A stretch of 64,000 nucleotides of DNA from Flammeovirga kamogawensis (GCF_018736065.1 NZ_CP076130.1:10001-74000), one strand, 5' to 3'. Positions 35,787 through 46,658 are shown, numbered from the stretch's first letter. Notes: generated by a model from the letters alone, not told the origin. Translations and numbers: made by a program.

Positions 35787-38624
35787 ATGAATTTGAAAAC
35801 GAAATATCTAAAATTTATAATAGCATTACTTCTATTACCAGTGATGTTATTTGCAAAAGAAAAACCAAAGAAAGGAATTGTAAGTTTTTATACAGACTAT
35901 ACAATCAGTTTAGTACGCAATGCTCATATTGATGGAGGGAATTATATTGTTGCAAATAGTTATGAAGGAACAATTTTAGTTTTTACAGAAAGTGGTAAAA
36001 GAGTTTGGGAAAACAAGCTATCAGGTTTTGCCAATCATGATGTTTGGTGCGAAGATATTACTGGCAATGGTACAGACGAGATACTAACTGCAAATGCTGA
36101 TGGTAACCTTTATGTTTTAAATGCAAAAGGCAAATTAATGTGGCAATATCAACCGTCAGAAACACCACTAACAGCTGTAACAGTAATGAACGGCAAAAGT
36201 GGAAAATACATTGTTACTGGCGGAATGGATAAGAACTTGTATTACCTTTCTACTACGGGTAAAGTTCTTAAAACAATTGCTGCTGTAGATTATTCTATTG
36301 ATAAACCATGGGGTAAAAAAACAGAAAAAGTTTCTCCTAAGTTAAAAGAACATACCGCAAATTTTCTTCGTAAAGCAACGTATAAAAACAACGAAGAGGT
36401 ACTTGTTTTGCATGGTACTATAAACCAAAATAGCTCTACAGGTTCTATTTATCTTTTTAAAGCTGATGCAGATTTACCCTTTAAGAAGATTAAAGTTGGG
36501 GAAAAAGGAACAGTAGGAGATTTAAGAATTGCAGATACTAATAATGATGGTGTAGATGAACTATTTTTAGGTGCTTCTGGGATGATTCAAACAGCAAAAA
36601 TCACAAAAATTGATTTAGCATCTAGTGAAAAAATAAAACCTTCTTATTATAAATTTCAGCAGAGTTTTAGAAAACAACTTGATCATTTTGGCTACAGAGT
36701 AGTACAAACAGAATGGGTGACAGATGGGAAAACAGAGAAACTATTGACCCTTTTTGGAACAAGAATAATTCTTCAACCAGCATCTTTAGAAGTAGAGAAA
36801 GCGGAAATTTTAGCTACTAGTTATTCGTATAATGATTTATGGAAAGATACCTCTAATGGTAAAATTATATTAGCAAGTGCTCAAAGTGGGGGGAGTTGTA
36901 TTCATATTATTAATACAAAAGTACCTTCATGGAAAAAGGAATATATTGCTTTACAACCTAAAGGAAAACTTGCCAAAATTATACAGAATACAGCTGATTT
37001 TAGAACAAGTATCCAATCTTTTAAAAAAGGAAAATGGGAAGGAAAAGGTCAGGATGTTTATTTTATGACGGAATCTGTTAAAGAGGGAAATCAAGAAGTA
37101 ATTGAACGAATAGCAAAAACAAATGCATCTCCTTATTTCTTAAAAAGTCAGCATATAGCTAAAGTTGAAAATTGGGACAGATCAGCTTTTGGTAATGAAG
37201 TTTATGAGAAGAAACGTGATGGCCGTAAAAAGTATGTCAACTCTCAGGAGCAAATGTTGAATACATTACTTCCTTTATATAAAAATAATCCAGGAATTGC
37301 TTATTGGGGTGGTCATGGAAATGATCCTCTGATGATAAGTTTAGACACAGAAAAGAAAGTAATTGATGCTGGAGGAAAAGAGAAGAAATTAGTAATGATC
37401 TTCCCTGAATTAGAACATTATGATGAAAACTTCGAATATTACCTCAATAACTATTTGTATCCACTTGCAGAATATTCTGAAGGAAAGAATGCGAATATTT
37501 ACGTACGTTCTAAACATACATTTTGGCAAGCAATTATCTATAAACCAATGTGGAATGGACTACTTTCTGGAAAATATGCAGAGGTTTTTGTTCCATCTAT
37601 GGAAGAAACAACTGATAAATCTATGGATTTAAGTGTTGCTGGTAAAATGGGTATTTGGGCAAGTGGTGCAACAGAAAGCTGGGGTGCAAGAGGAGCAAGA
37701 GATAATGCAAGTTATTATAGATTGAGACAACATTCTCATCAGATGGTTCCCAATCACTTTTTAAGAATGTTAGTGTATAATATTGCAAGTGGTGCTCAAT
37801 ACATAAATAATTTTCCTGTAGATCAGAAATACATTAGTGTATTGTATGAAATGGTAGCTAATGGAGTAATTTACGTACCTAAAAAATCTGAAATAGTAAG
37901 TTTCAACCCTGTTCATTTAAGTATGACTGCCCCTAACCCTGTGTATTTAAATGAAGGGAATAATGCAAAATGGACAACATTTTATTCAAAAGAGCATGAA
38001 GAAGCAAACAAAATGGTGTTCTCTAGATTAAATGGTTCTTGGCCTGCATCACCTGTAAGGCATTATGATTTTTCTGCATATGCTTCTGGATCTAAAGAAA
38101 GAAGGTTAGATTTTCTGCCTAAATATTCTAACGGTTTAGTATTAATTACTCCACCTCAAGAAGGAGTTTATGCAGATAAAGATGCTCCAAGAGGAAAATT
38201 AGAAGATCACTTGCACCCTATGTATAAAGGAAATTTGCAAGAGTTTATTACTGATGGAAAGGACTACATTTCTGCAGATGGAAAAGAACATTATCCAGCA
38301 GATAAATACTATACAAATGTAGCTAAAGCGATAGCAGAAGGAGCTAAAAAGTTACCAATAATCGTATCAGGAGATGTAGCATGGGTGGCTGTGCAAACGG
38401 ATAAAAAACATCTTCGCTTAACATTAATCGATAATGGTTATATAAACCCTAATGATCGTTTAGCAGAAGTTACTTTTAACGGTATAAAAGTAACTAAAAT
38501 TACAGATGTTGTAAATAAGAAAGAATATAAAGTTAAAGGAAATAAGACATCAATTGATGTTCCGTGTGGACTGTTTAGATTTATAGATGTTGAATTATCT
38601 GAAGAGATGAAGCAAACAATGTAA
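35787..38624 (+). CDS. Probable lambda-carrageenase, family GH150
   Basis: The 945-residue protein has a signal peptide (about 1-23). The N-terminal half is a beta-propeller with PQQ-like repeats (ANSYEGTILVFTESGKRVWE, ANADGNLYVLNAKGKLMWQY, GGMDKNLYYLSTTGK). A C-terminal catalytic-looking module (about 430-945) is rich in Trp, His and acidic motifs (YWGGHGNDPL, FPELEHYDE, ASGATESWGARGARDNASYY). The characterised lambda-carrageenase of Pseudoalteromonas carrageenovora has the same length (942 residues) and the same propeller-plus-unique-module plan. Sulfatases and a GH110-like gene nearby support the call. It would cleave beta-1,4 bonds of highly sulfated galactan outside the cell. Confidence 0.65.
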   Translation: MNLKTKYLKFIIALLLLPVMLFAKEKPKKGIVSFYTDYTISLVRNAHIDGGNYIVANSYEGTILVFTESGKRVWENKLSGFANHDVWCEDITGNGTDEILTANADGNLYVLNAKGKLMWQYQPSETPLTAVTVMNGKSGKYIVTGGMDKNLYYLSTTGKVLKTIAAVDYSIDKPWGKKTEKVSPKLKEHTANFLRKATYKNNEEVLVLHGTINQNSSTGSIYLFKADADLPFKKIKVGEKGTVGDLRIADTNNDGVDELFLGASGMIQTAKITKIDLASSEKIKPSYYKFQQSFRKQLDHFGYRVVQTEWVTDGKTEKLLTLFGTRIILQPASLEVEKAEILATSYSYNDLWKDTSNGKIILASAQSGGSCIHIINTKVPSWKKEYIALQPKGKLAKIIQNTADFRTSIQSFKKGKWEGKGQDVYFMTESVKEGNQEVIERIAKTNASPYFLKSQHIAKVENWDRSAFGNEVYEKKRDGRKKYVNSQEQMLNTLLPLYKNNPGIAYWGGHGNDPLMISLDTEKKVIDAGGKEKKLVMIFPELEHYDENFEYYLNNYLYPLAEYSEGKNANIYVRSKHTFWQAIIYKPMWNGLLSGKYAEVFVPSMEETTDKSMDLSVAGKMGIWASGATESWGARGARDNASYYRLRQHSHQMVPNHFLRMLVYNIASGAQYINNFPVDQKYISVLYEMVANGVIYVPKKSEIVSFNPVHLSMTAPNPVYLNEGNNAKWTTFYSKEHEEANKMVFSRLNGSWPASPVRHYDFSAYASGSKERRLDFLPKYSNGLVLITPPQEGVYADKDAPRGKLEDHLHPMYKGNLQEFITDGKDYISADGKEHYPADKYYTNVAKAIAEGAKKLPIIVSGDVAWVAVQTDKKHLRLTLIDNGYINPNDRLAEVTFNGIKVTKITDVVNKKEYKVKGNKTSIDVPCGLFRFIDVELSEEMKQTM

Positions 38625-38648
38625 TCGTAAAATTACTACCCTTATTTT

Positions 38649-38694
38649 AAGTACAGTAGTGTTGTAAGTTTATTGCAACGTACTGTACTTTTTT
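38649..38694 (+). terminator. Intrinsic terminator after the GH150-like gene
   Basis: AAGTACAGTA (38649-38658) pairs with TACTGTACTT (38681-38690), with extra pairing of GTTG and CAAC inside and a T-rich tail. Confidence 0.8.
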
Positions 38695-39139
38695 ATTTTA
38701 AAATAGCTAATGCAATTATTGCTAGAAAATATATAAATTAACTAATAAATAGTTTAAAATTTCTATTTTTGAGTATTACTACATAATATCGATAAATACT
38801 TAACTACCACAATACATATGAAAGAGACTTTACTTCTATATATCAGCGTACTACAATTATATTTTAAGACAAATTCAGTAGAAAATGTTTTATAAAGTAA
38901 CTAATAGCTAGGCAAATGTCTTTGCTATTCAATAATAATTTGTTCAATATATTTTTTCAGGAAACAATTCTTTATTGGTAAGTACACTTCAAGTATTACG
39001 ATAAATTTTGTATCCACTTATTTTTTATTCATTTACCTAAAAATACACGAAAACAGCCTTTAAAGGTGTGTTTAAACGTTTTTATCCTGTCAGATACACT
39101 GTATAAATTCTTACAGACACATAAAATTCAGTTGTCACC

Positions 39140-39147
39140 TACTTTTG
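39140..39147 (+). promoter_or_regulatory. Candidate -7 element for the susCD operon
   Basis: TACTTTTG fits TAnnTTTG. It lies in the context TACTTTTGAGGTATCAAT, which resembles TACTTTTGAGTATTAAT before the partial sulfatase at 63617. No good -33 TTG is seen, so activation may be needed. The leader to susC would be about 190 bases. Confidence 0.35.
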
Positions 39148-39341
39148 AGGTATCAATAAGTGATCTTTTTACAATTGCAATTTTACTCAAGAATTACTTA
39201 CAATTTTAGTCTTCTAATTTTTTTAATAGATGAAAAAAAAGTGAACAAAAATGGGATACATCAAAACAGAGTTTATAGACTATAATATGCTGTTTTTGAT
39301 CTTTTTAGATGAAATGAATATCAATATGTATTTTAAACAAC

Positions 39342-42300
39342 ATGAAGCAAATTTATACTATTTATAAAACCTTTACTACTTACTATTCTCACTTAATTCT
39401 TTTAACAATTGTGCTATTATTTTCTTTTGATGCGACAGCACAATCAATAAGAATAAAAGGAAAGGTAGTAAGCGAAGAAGACAATATAGGTTTACCTGGG
39501 GTAAGTATCAGAATTAAAGGTACAACTCAGGGTACAGTAACCAATTTTGATGGTGATTACTCTATCTTCGCAGAAACAGGAGAGACGTTAGAATATAGCT
39601 TTATTGGGCTAGAAACTAAGGAAGTAAAAGTAACGTCTCAGAATATAATTAACGTAGCCTTAGTAGCAGATGTAGAAATGCTAGATGAGGTTGTAAAGAT
39701 TGGTTACGGAGAACAGAAAAAGAAAGAGGTTTCTGGTGCTGTTTCTCACGTTACTAGTGAGGCTATCGAAAATTATACATCAAGTGATGTTGCACAGGCA
39801 TTGCAAGGACAAATTGCAGGTGTGAATGTAACTACTTCTGGAGCGCCCGGTGCAGATGCAGTTATTCAGATAAGAGGGGTAAGTACAGTATCTGACATGG
39901 CTGGTGCTACTGAGCCTTTATATGTAGTAGACGGAATTCCGCAAAATGAAAACCCAAGATTAGCACCATCGGAAATAGAATCGATGGATGTACTAAAAGA
40001 TTTAGCATCTTGTGCAATTTATGGTACAAGAGGTGCAAATGGAGTAATACTAATTACAACAAAAAAAGGTTCAGCTGGTAAAATAAATGTGAGCTTAGAT
40101 GCTTCTTATGGAGTGAAAAATATCACTTCTGGTATAGACTTGATGAACACCAAAGAACAAGTTTATTTTGATATGATCACAGAAAGAAATAGGGGGTCTA
40201 ATGATTGGGATAATTCTACAAACCTTCCTATTCCAAGAAACCCAGCTTCTTTTGCAAATGATACTGATTTATCTAAAGTAGTAATTAAAGATAATCAGCC
40301 AACACAAAACTATAACCTTGGTATTAACGGTGGGGGTAAGAATTTAACTTACAATCTTACAGCAGGATTCTTTGATGAGAAAGGTTCTCTGATTAACTCA
40401 GGATTTACTCGTTATAATGCCCGTGGGGGAATGAGTTATAAAAAAGACAGATGGAACATAAATTCTTCTATTGCTGTAAGTTCTGAAGAATTAGCAAGAA
40501 CCTCTTCAAATTTACTTACGCAAACAATTCGTTATGCACCTTATAAACCTGTATTAGATCCAACGCAAGATCAAACGATTGTTGATGAATCTCAATGGAG
40601 TACTACTAACAATGTTCTGGAAGCAATGCGTTTTGAAGATGTAACGAATAGAACAAGATCACAAGCAAATGTTGGTATTGGATATACTATTGTTGATGGG
40701 TTAAAATTGAATACAAACATTGGTGTTAATTCTGTAAATGACTTTAGAATGAAGTTCAAGCCATTTATAGAAAACTATGATGAAGAAGTTAATTTACAAT
40801 CAGACCCTGCCAATTCTTATGTATCAAATGAGTCGTCTAGAAGAACGGGTTTTTCTATTGATGGGCGTCTGTCTTATGTAAAGAAGTTTGGTGATCATAA
40901 GGTGTCTGCAATTGTGGGTGTATCAAATGAGTCTTATACTAGAAATAGTTTTACAGCAACAAAATATGGTATTGTAGATAATTCAATTCGTGTGTTAGAT
41001 GGAGCTGTTTTAGCAGCTGCGGCAACAAATGGTTACGATTATGTATACAATATTATAGGTACTTTAGGCCGTTTTACTTACGATTACAAGAGCAAGTACA
41101 TGCTTTCTTTTAGTGGTAATTATAATGGCAATTCTAAATTTGCTGATGGCAGTAAATGGAAGTTTTTCCCATCGGCTTCAGTAGCATGGAATATATCGGA
41201 AGAAGGTTTTTGGGAAGGAATTTCTTCTGTAGCAAATGCATTTAAGGTACGTGCATCACATGGTCAGGTAGGCGGACAAAGCTTTTTACCTTATACCGAT
41301 AAAGCAACTATTCAAAACGGGATGGATTACCCATTTGGATCAGGAGGATTCCCGACACTTTATTATGGTGCTGCTCAACAAAACTTTGCTAATGGTGATG
41401 TACAATGGGAAACATCAATACAAAATAATATTGGTGTAGATTTAGGTTTTTTTGGAAACAGATTATCTCTAACAGCAGATGTTTATCATACAGAAAAATC
41501 TGATATGTTATTCCCTGTTCAGTTACCACCATCTGGCGGAGCTGGTTCTGGAGCAGATTCTAAAGTAACCATGAACATAGGTAATATGGTAAACCAAGGT
41601 TTAGAACTTTCTGCAACGTATAGAGGTAAAACAGGCAAATTTGATTGGAGTCTTACAGGTACTTTTACAAAAAACCAAAACGAGATTACAAGTCTTAATA
41701 CAGATGATTTTATTTATACTACAGACAATGGTTTAATAGCAGGAGCATCGGCAACATCTAAAGTTACAGTTTTTGCAGAGGGCTACGAAGCGGGAGCTTT
41801 CTTCCTTTATAAAACTGAGGGTGTAATTAAAACATCAGAGCAATTGGCAGCATATCAAAAGCTAAATCCAGGTGCTAAAATGGGAGATCTTATTTATAAA
41901 GATACCGATAACGATGGACAGATTACCGATAAAGATAGAGTGTATATGGGGTCTGGTTTCTCTGATTGGGAAAGTGGATTAATAATGAATGTTTCTTACA
42001 AAGGGTTTGATTTAATGATGCATTGGTATGCAGCTATCGGACATCAGGTAATGAATGGATCTAAAGCAATGGCATACTCAGAAGGTAGACATACCGAGCA
42101 AGTAAATACGTGGAACAGAGCCAATCCTTCATCAGACGTACCAGCTTATAGAGGAACAACAAAAGAACACGATAACTATAGAGCTTACACAGATTTATGG
42201 TTAGAAGATGGTTCTTATATCAGACTTAAAAATATTCAACTAGGGTATTCTTTACCAAGTAAAGTTTTGGACCGTTTAGGAATGAATAATTTTAGAATAT

Positions 42301-42449
42301 ATGTATCAGCTCAAAATCCATTAACCTTTACCAATTATACAGGTTACGATCCTGAAGCAGCAGGTAATGGAGTATCTTCAAGAGGTTTGGATAAAGGTAA
42401 CTATCCTATTTCAGCAATGTATTTAGCAGGCTTTAAGTTAAACTTCTAA
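39342..42449 (+). CDS. susC: SusC-like TonB-dependent transporter
   Basis: The 1035-residue protein has a signal peptide ending DATAQ and an N-terminal carboxypeptidase-regulatory-like domain (IRIKGKVVSEEDNIGLPGVS, about 35-110). A plug (VVKIGYGEQKKKEVSGAVSHV, about 115-230) and a long beta barrel with the usual end segment (FTNYTGYDPEA, then YPISAMYLAGFKLNF) complete it. It imports oligosaccharides across the outer membrane with TonB energy, capped by the SusD lipoprotein encoded nine bases downstream. Here the cargo is inferred to be sulfated galactan fragments. It heads the susCD-lipoprotein operon. Confidence 0.95.
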   Translation: MKQIYTIYKTFTTYYSHLILLTIVLLFSFDATAQSIRIKGKVVSEEDNIGLPGVSIRIKGTTQGTVTNFDGDYSIFAETGETLEYSFIGLETKEVKVTSQNIINVALVADVEMLDEVVKIGYGEQKKKEVSGAVSHVTSEAIENYTSSDVAQALQGQIAGVNVTTSGAPGADAVIQIRGVSTVSDMAGATEPLYVVDGIPQNENPRLAPSEIESMDVLKDLASCAIYGTRGANGVILITTKKGSAGKINVSLDASYGVKNITSGIDLMNTKEQVYFDMITERNRGSNDWDNSTNLPIPRNPASFANDTDLSKVVIKDNQPTQNYNLGINGGGKNLTYNLTAGFFDEKGSLINSGFTRYNARGGMSYKKDRWNINSSIAVSSEELARTSSNLLTQTIRYAPYKPVLDPTQDQTIVDESQWSTTNNVLEAMRFEDVTNRTRSQANVGIGYTIVDGLKLNTNIGVNSVNDFRMKFKPFIENYDEEVNLQSDPANSYVSNESSRRTGFSIDGRLSYVKKFGDHKVSAIVGVSNESYTRNSFTATKYGIVDNSIRVLDGAVLAAAATNGYDYVYNIIGTLGRFTYDYKSKYMLSFSGNYNGNSKFADGSKWKFFPSASVAWNISEEGFWEGISSVANAFKVRASHGQVGGQSFLPYTDKATIQNGMDYPFGSGGFPTLYYGAAQQNFANGDVQWETSIQNNIGVDLGFFGNRLSLTADVYHTEKSDMLFPVQLPPSGGAGSGADSKVTMNIGNMVNQGLELSATYRGKTGKFDWSLTGTFTKNQNEITSLNTDDFIYTTDNGLIAGASATSKVTVFAEGYEAGAFFLYKTEGVIKTSEQLAAYQKLNPGAKMGDLIYKDTDNDGQITDKDRVYMGSGFSDWESGLIMNVSYKGFDLMMHWYAAIGHQVMNGSKAMAYSEGRHTEQVNTWNRANPSSDVPAYRGTTKEHDNYRAYTDLWLEDGSYIRLKNIQLGYSLPSKVLDRLGMNNFRIYVSAQNPLTFTNYTGYDPEAAGNGVSSRGLDKGNYPISAMYLAGFKLNF

Positions 42450-42458
42450 ACGATTGAA

Positions 42459-44294
42459 ATGATGAAATTAATAAGAAAAAAACTACAACAATACTGCTTG
42501 TTCGCACTACTTTTACTTTTGGGTGTTAGTTGCCAAAGTGATTATTTGTCGGAAAGTAACCCAAATGCAAAACCTGTAGAAGATTATTTTACAAGTTTAG
42601 TAGAAGCGGATAAAGTTTTAACAGCAGCCTATTCTTCTTTACTTAACCACTATAATTTAAATATTTTAGAAGAGGCATGGAGATCAGATCTAGGCTACCC
42701 TTCTGTTGCAGCAGGTAGACCAAGAGTATCTGGACAGGGTGAACCATGGTATTATAAAACGTACACAAATTCACAAAATGAGATCAATAAAAAATGGGCA
42801 GCATTATATACAGGTATCTTTAGATGTAACCAACTTATTGAAGGTTTGGAAGGACCTTTAGCGGCTGAATCAGAAAATCCAATTTGGGTTTCTCAGATGG
42901 CACAAGTAAGAATGTTGAGAGGAATATTTCATTTTTACCTTTACCAAACTTATAATAATGGTAGAGTGATTATTAGAAATAGCGTTCCCATAGAACTAGA
43001 AGATTTTAATATTCCAGTATCTTCTAAAGAAGAAGTAAGAGCATTTATTCTAGAAGATCTTGAATATGGGTATGAAAATTTACCAATATTCTATGGGTCA
43101 GAATCTGAGAACGAACTATCATCTGGTAGAATGACTAAAGGAATTGCAACTATGTTTTTAGGCAACCTTTATTTATTAGAAGCGCCAGCAAATATAGATG
43201 GAGATGAGATTAACCCTGATTACGAAAAGGCTAAACTCTATTATGAAGAATTGATTTCGGGGGCATATCCTTATGCTTTAGAAACAGATGAATCAGCAAT
43301 GTTTACTCGTAAAGGTGAATTTAATACTGAATCTATCTTCGAGATAATTTATGATGACAATATGCGTCCTGAATTGGACCGTTGGGATGAACAATCACCA
43401 AGTAATAGATTGGCAAGGTATTCTGCGCCTGGTTCTCAAGGAGGGCAAAGAGCTTTTACACCAACAGCATGGATTGCATATGCTTATAAAACAGAGGTTA
43501 AAGACACAAAAGATCCTAGAAACTTCTATCTGGAAGAACAAGAAGATGGATCATTCCTTACTGTGGAACGCAACGTTTCTTTAAGAGCCTCTGCCTCTGT
43601 AGCATTAGTTAACGATGAGCAAACACAATATTATAGATCTGGTATTACACCAGAAGTTGTTTCTTTCGGAAAATATGAGTTCTCTTATTGGAAGAAATTC
43701 TCTAACCATGATATTGTAACCTCCGAAAATAACTTACCAAAAGGAGCTTATTATTCTGGTAAGAATGTAGTAGTAAATCGTTTGTCTGAGGCTTATTTAA
43801 ACCTTGCAGAATGTTACTTAGCTACAGGAAATGAAACAAAAGCAATGTCTTTAATTAATGAGGTAAGAAAGAAGTGGGGCTTACAATTAATAGGCTTATC
43901 TCAGGGAAATACAGCAAATGATTACGATGGTAAAATTTACAGCAATGAAGATTTATGGAACCATTTAATGTTTGTAGAAAAACCTTTAGAATTAGGTGTA
44001 GAAGGACATGCTATTCGTTGGATTGATTTGAGAAGGTGGGGTAAAATTCAAGAAAACTTTGAGAGAGTAGCCAATCAAACTTTCAGAGCAGAGACTTACT
44101 TTTTTACAAACTCAGAAGGAAAAACACAAAGAAGAAACAGATCGGATTTATTTCCATATAACCAAGGAGATGAGACCTTTAGTATTCCAATTATTGATTG
44201 TGAAGATGCTGTATTAAACTACAATCCAACACTTCATGATTATTACCCGTTGCCTTTGGAAGAAATTATCTCTAACCCTAATCTTGGTAAATAA
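42459..44294 (+). CDS. susD: SusD-like glycan-binding lipoprotein (RagB/SusD family)
   Basis: The 611-residue protein has a lipoprotein signal with GVSCQS, so it is lipid-anchored on the cell surface. It has the SusD features SNPNAKPVEDYFTS near the start, the helical TPR-like region (AALYTGIFRCNQLIEG, MLRGIFHFYLYQTYNNGR) and the conserved end (RLSEAYLNLAECYLATGNETKAMSLINEVRKKWG and RWIDLRRWGKIQ). It closes over the SusC pore and delivers glycan. It starts nine bases after susC and ends five bases before the next lipoprotein gene, which indicates one operon. Confidence 0.95.
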   Translation: MMKLIRKKLQQYCLFALLLLLGVSCQSDYLSESNPNAKPVEDYFTSLVEADKVLTAAYSSLLNHYNLNILEEAWRSDLGYPSVAAGRPRVSGQGEPWYYKTYTNSQNEINKKWAALYTGIFRCNQLIEGLEGPLAAESENPIWVSQMAQVRMLRGIFHFYLYQTYNNGRVIIRNSVPIELEDFNIPVSSKEEVRAFILEDLEYGYENLPIFYGSESENELSSGRMTKGIATMFLGNLYLLEAPANIDGDEINPDYEKAKLYYEELISGAYPYALETDESAMFTRKGEFNTESIFEIIYDDNMRPELDRWDEQSPSNRLARYSAPGSQGGQRAFTPTAWIAYAYKTEVKDTKDPRNFYLEEQEDGSFLTVERNVSLRASASVALVNDEQTQYYRSGITPEVVSFGKYEFSYWKKFSNHDIVTSENNLPKGAYYSGKNVVVNRLSEAYLNLAECYLATGNETKAMSLINEVRKKWGLQLIGLSQGNTANDYDGKIYSNEDLWNHLMFVEKPLELGVEGHAIRWIDLRRWGKIQENFERVANQTFRAETYFFTNSEGKTQRRNRSDLFPYNQGDETFSIPIIDCEDAVLNYNPTLHDYYPLPLEEIISNPNLGK

Positions 44295-44299
44295 TAGCT

Positions 44300-46492
44300 A
44301 TGAAGACATTAAAACTTATATCATTTTTACTATTTACTCTTTTTACCTTATTTGGTTGTAATAGAGAAAATGAACCGCAAGCACCAACATATTCAGATGT
44401 TTCTTGGTATACAGAAGCAGGTGGATTTGCACATAATAATTTGGTACGTAATATTGGAGAATCTATGGCATTCATGGATCTTTCTCAAGGGGTTAATACA
44501 CATGAGTGGATACTTGATAGTGGAAATTATTTTATTGAAGGTAATTTTCAAAGAGGAGATGATTTACGTGATTTTATCATTCCAGAATCGGGTGCAAATT
44601 CAGAAGAGTATTCTGTAAATGTATTGTTTACAGAAGGTGGTTTACAAGGCGTTCGGTTAAACAATACATTCTATAATCCAGTAACTTATATTGGCTTAGG
44701 AGCAGATGGAAATGCAGATACGTTAGTCTCGTTCCAACGCCCTGATGGCATGTGGGAAATTGATACAACTTTTTATGTAGATGTATATGCGGTATTAGAA
44801 CCCAGAGTACAAATTGAAAATGATGGTAAAATAATGGCCGAAATTTCGGTAGATTCAATTTATATTGACGGGCAAGAGCCGATACTCTATGATCCAGAAG
44901 ATAATACAACATGGCCATCTTTAACTGTTCCTTTAGGTGAAGGAGTTGTTTTTAGAGATGTATCAACAGTAGGGCGTCCGCAAGAGCGAGAATGGATATT
45001 CCCAAAATCAACTGAAATAATTGATTTTGAAGCAGAAAACGTGAAAGACCAAGCAGAAAACTCTCCAGTAGTAACGCTTAAATTTATTGCTATGAAAGAA
45101 GAACTCGGAGGTGCTATCACTGTTGCAAGAGAAAAACCAGATGCTATTGCTGCTACACAAAGAATGTCAATTCCTTTAGTTTTCAATCCTCAAATTGCAG
45201 ATGTACAAGCAGCTTTTGCAGTAGTTCATAAAGACGTTGTGATTTTAACCATCAACGCAGATGATCAACCTTCTACGGATGAATCGACTTGGGAAGAAAT
45301 TACTATAGAGAAAGGAGATAACTTACAATTAGTGGATTTATCTACAAAAGGACTATTAAACTATGATGTAGTTACAAGACTTTGGACTTTTGATGATGCA
45401 ACCACTTCTACAGATTCTATTGCTTATGTAGTTTATAATGAGCTTACAGATGGAGAAAATTACCATACTGTAGGTAAATTTAAAGTGTCTAGAGCAAAAG
45501 AAGGAACAATTCCTGCTGGAGAGGACGAGAAAGTTATTCCATTAAAAGTTAAAGTAGCTTTAGAAGCGAGACCTACTTTTAAAGATGGTGACATAGTAGC
45601 TATTAAGAATGAAATTAGTGCTGGTGTAACAGAAAAAGTAATTACTTTCCCTGTATCAGAAAATCTAAAAAATATTGTAGATCAAGATGTAGCAAAAGGT
45701 GCATTTACAGTTACAGTAACCAATCAGGAAGCAGGTTTCCCTGCAACAGTTTTTGATATTGCTTCTGTTCAAGTCAACGCTTCAAATAGAAAACAAATAG
45801 AACTTCGTTTAACGAATGACATCTATAATACTGATAATATAACTGTAGTATATAGTGGAGAAGCAAACAATGCAATCTCGTCTGAGGCAGGGGTAAGTCT
45901 AGAAGATTTTGGAACTGAATCTGTTACGATGTATGGAACTGCTAACATTCTAAATACAGAAATGGCTAGTTTTGAGTTAGAGAAAGATGTTAATGCTCCA
46001 TATGCTTCAGGGTGGTACAACCAACAGAATGTAACGACTTGGAACAGAACAGATGAAAAGAGTAGTACTGGTAGTTATGGGGTTAAGTTCTATGCAGAAA
46101 ATCAGGCAGCATTACATAAAAATAGAGATAGAATGCAGTCTGTAGATAGCGATCAGTCTATTAATGAAACACTCAAGGAAAACGATCAGGTGAGAATAAG
46201 TTTTGATATTTTTATTCCTGTATCAAATACAATGACAGATGGATTATCATGTCAGTTTATTAATCCTGTAGATGGTCTTACAAAAATATCTACAGCAAGT
46301 GATGCAAGAGGTGTATGGGTAACAAAAAATATTGATTTTGTAATGTCGACATCTTTACTACCTCCAAGTGGTAAAACATCAAGTTTTGCAATACAGTTGT
46401 CAACAAATGATTTAGCAGGAGTTACAGCAACAGACGCTATTGAGTTTTATATTGATAATATTAATATTAGAATACATGAGCTAAGACCTTAG
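44300..46492 (+). CDS. Surface glycan-binding-type lipoprotein with PKD-like repeats
   Basis: The 730-residue protein has a lipobox (LFGCNR), then several PKD/Ig-like repeats marked by VVFRDVSTVGRPQEREWIFP and LVDLSTKGLLNYDVVTRLWTFDD. A region shared with the gene at 46749 follows (DQDVAKGAFTVTVTNQEAGFPATVF, about 455-545). The C-terminal jelly-roll domain (about 550-730, NTEMASFELEKDVNAPYASG to AIEFYIDNINIRIHE) resembles carbohydrate-binding modules. It follows susD by five bases, the position of surface glycan-binding proteins in such loci. It should bind the polysaccharide at the surface. Confidence 0.8.
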   Translation: MKTLKLISFLLFTLFTLFGCNRENEPQAPTYSDVSWYTEAGGFAHNNLVRNIGESMAFMDLSQGVNTHEWILDSGNYFIEGNFQRGDDLRDFIIPESGANSEEYSVNVLFTEGGLQGVRLNNTFYNPVTYIGLGADGNADTLVSFQRPDGMWEIDTTFYVDVYAVLEPRVQIENDGKIMAEISVDSIYIDGQEPILYDPEDNTTWPSLTVPLGEGVVFRDVSTVGRPQEREWIFPKSTEIIDFEAENVKDQAENSPVVTLKFIAMKEELGGAITVAREKPDAIAATQRMSIPLVFNPQIADVQAAFAVVHKDVVILTINADDQPSTDESTWEEITIEKGDNLQLVDLSTKGLLNYDVVTRLWTFDDATTSTDSIAYVVYNELTDGENYHTVGKFKVSRAKEGTIPAGEDEKVIPLKVKVALEARPTFKDGDIVAIKNEISAGVTEKVITFPVSENLKNIVDQDVAKGAFTVTVTNQEAGFPATVFDIASVQVNASNRKQIELRLTNDIYNTDNITVVYSGEANNAISSEAGVSLEDFGTESVTMYGTANILNTEMASFELEKDVNAPYASGWYNQQNVTTWNRTDEKSSTGSYGVKFYAENQAALHKNRDRMQSVDSDQSINETLKENDQVRISFDIFIPVSNTMTDGLSCQFINPVDGLTKISTASDARGVWVTKNIDFVMSTSLLPPSGKTSSFAIQLSTNDLAGVTATDAIEFYIDNINIRIHELRP

Positions 46493-46516
46493 TATTTAGT
46501 TATTAAATAATTTAAT

Positions 46517-46557
46517 CATCCCAATCTTTCATTATGTAAAGGTTGGGATGTTTTTTT
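46517..46557 (+). terminator. Intrinsic terminator ending the susCD operon
   Basis: CATCCCAATCTTT (46517-46529) pairs with AAAGGTTGGGATG (46538-46550) with one wobble, followed by seven T. Confidence 0.88.
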
Positions 46558-46658
46558 ATACTCACTTTACTTGTTTTAAAGTGTCATTTTAATCAAATAA
46601 TTAAGTACAAAAAAGGCGAGTGACATTGAATGTGTTATATCTACGCTTTTGTATTCAA

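Larger units (their letters stand above)
38625..39341. other. Long leader region before susC
   Basis: The 717 bases hold a terminator at the left, two TAnnTTTG-like elements (TATTTTTG at 38764-38771 and TACTTTTG at 39140-39147) and a 25-codon frame at 38818-38895 that is probably not a gene. The space upstream of susC is unusually long; no regulator gene is present in it. Confidence 0.5.

Noticed and set aside
35787-38624. PQQ-dependent dehydrogenase
   Set aside because: Only the N-terminal half has PQQ-like propeller repeats; the C-terminal module is unrelated to dehydrogenases and no heme-binding CxxCH is present. Length and neighbours fit GH150 better.
38818-38895. 25-codon open frame in the susC leader
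   Set aside because: It is short, without typical composition or a terminator, and probably chance in AT-rich DNA.
44352-44618. Overlapping open frames within the large genes, such as this one
   Set aside because: These frames lie inside well-supported genes, in other frames or on the other strand, and show no domain or signal peptide; they are shadows of AT-rich coding DNA.
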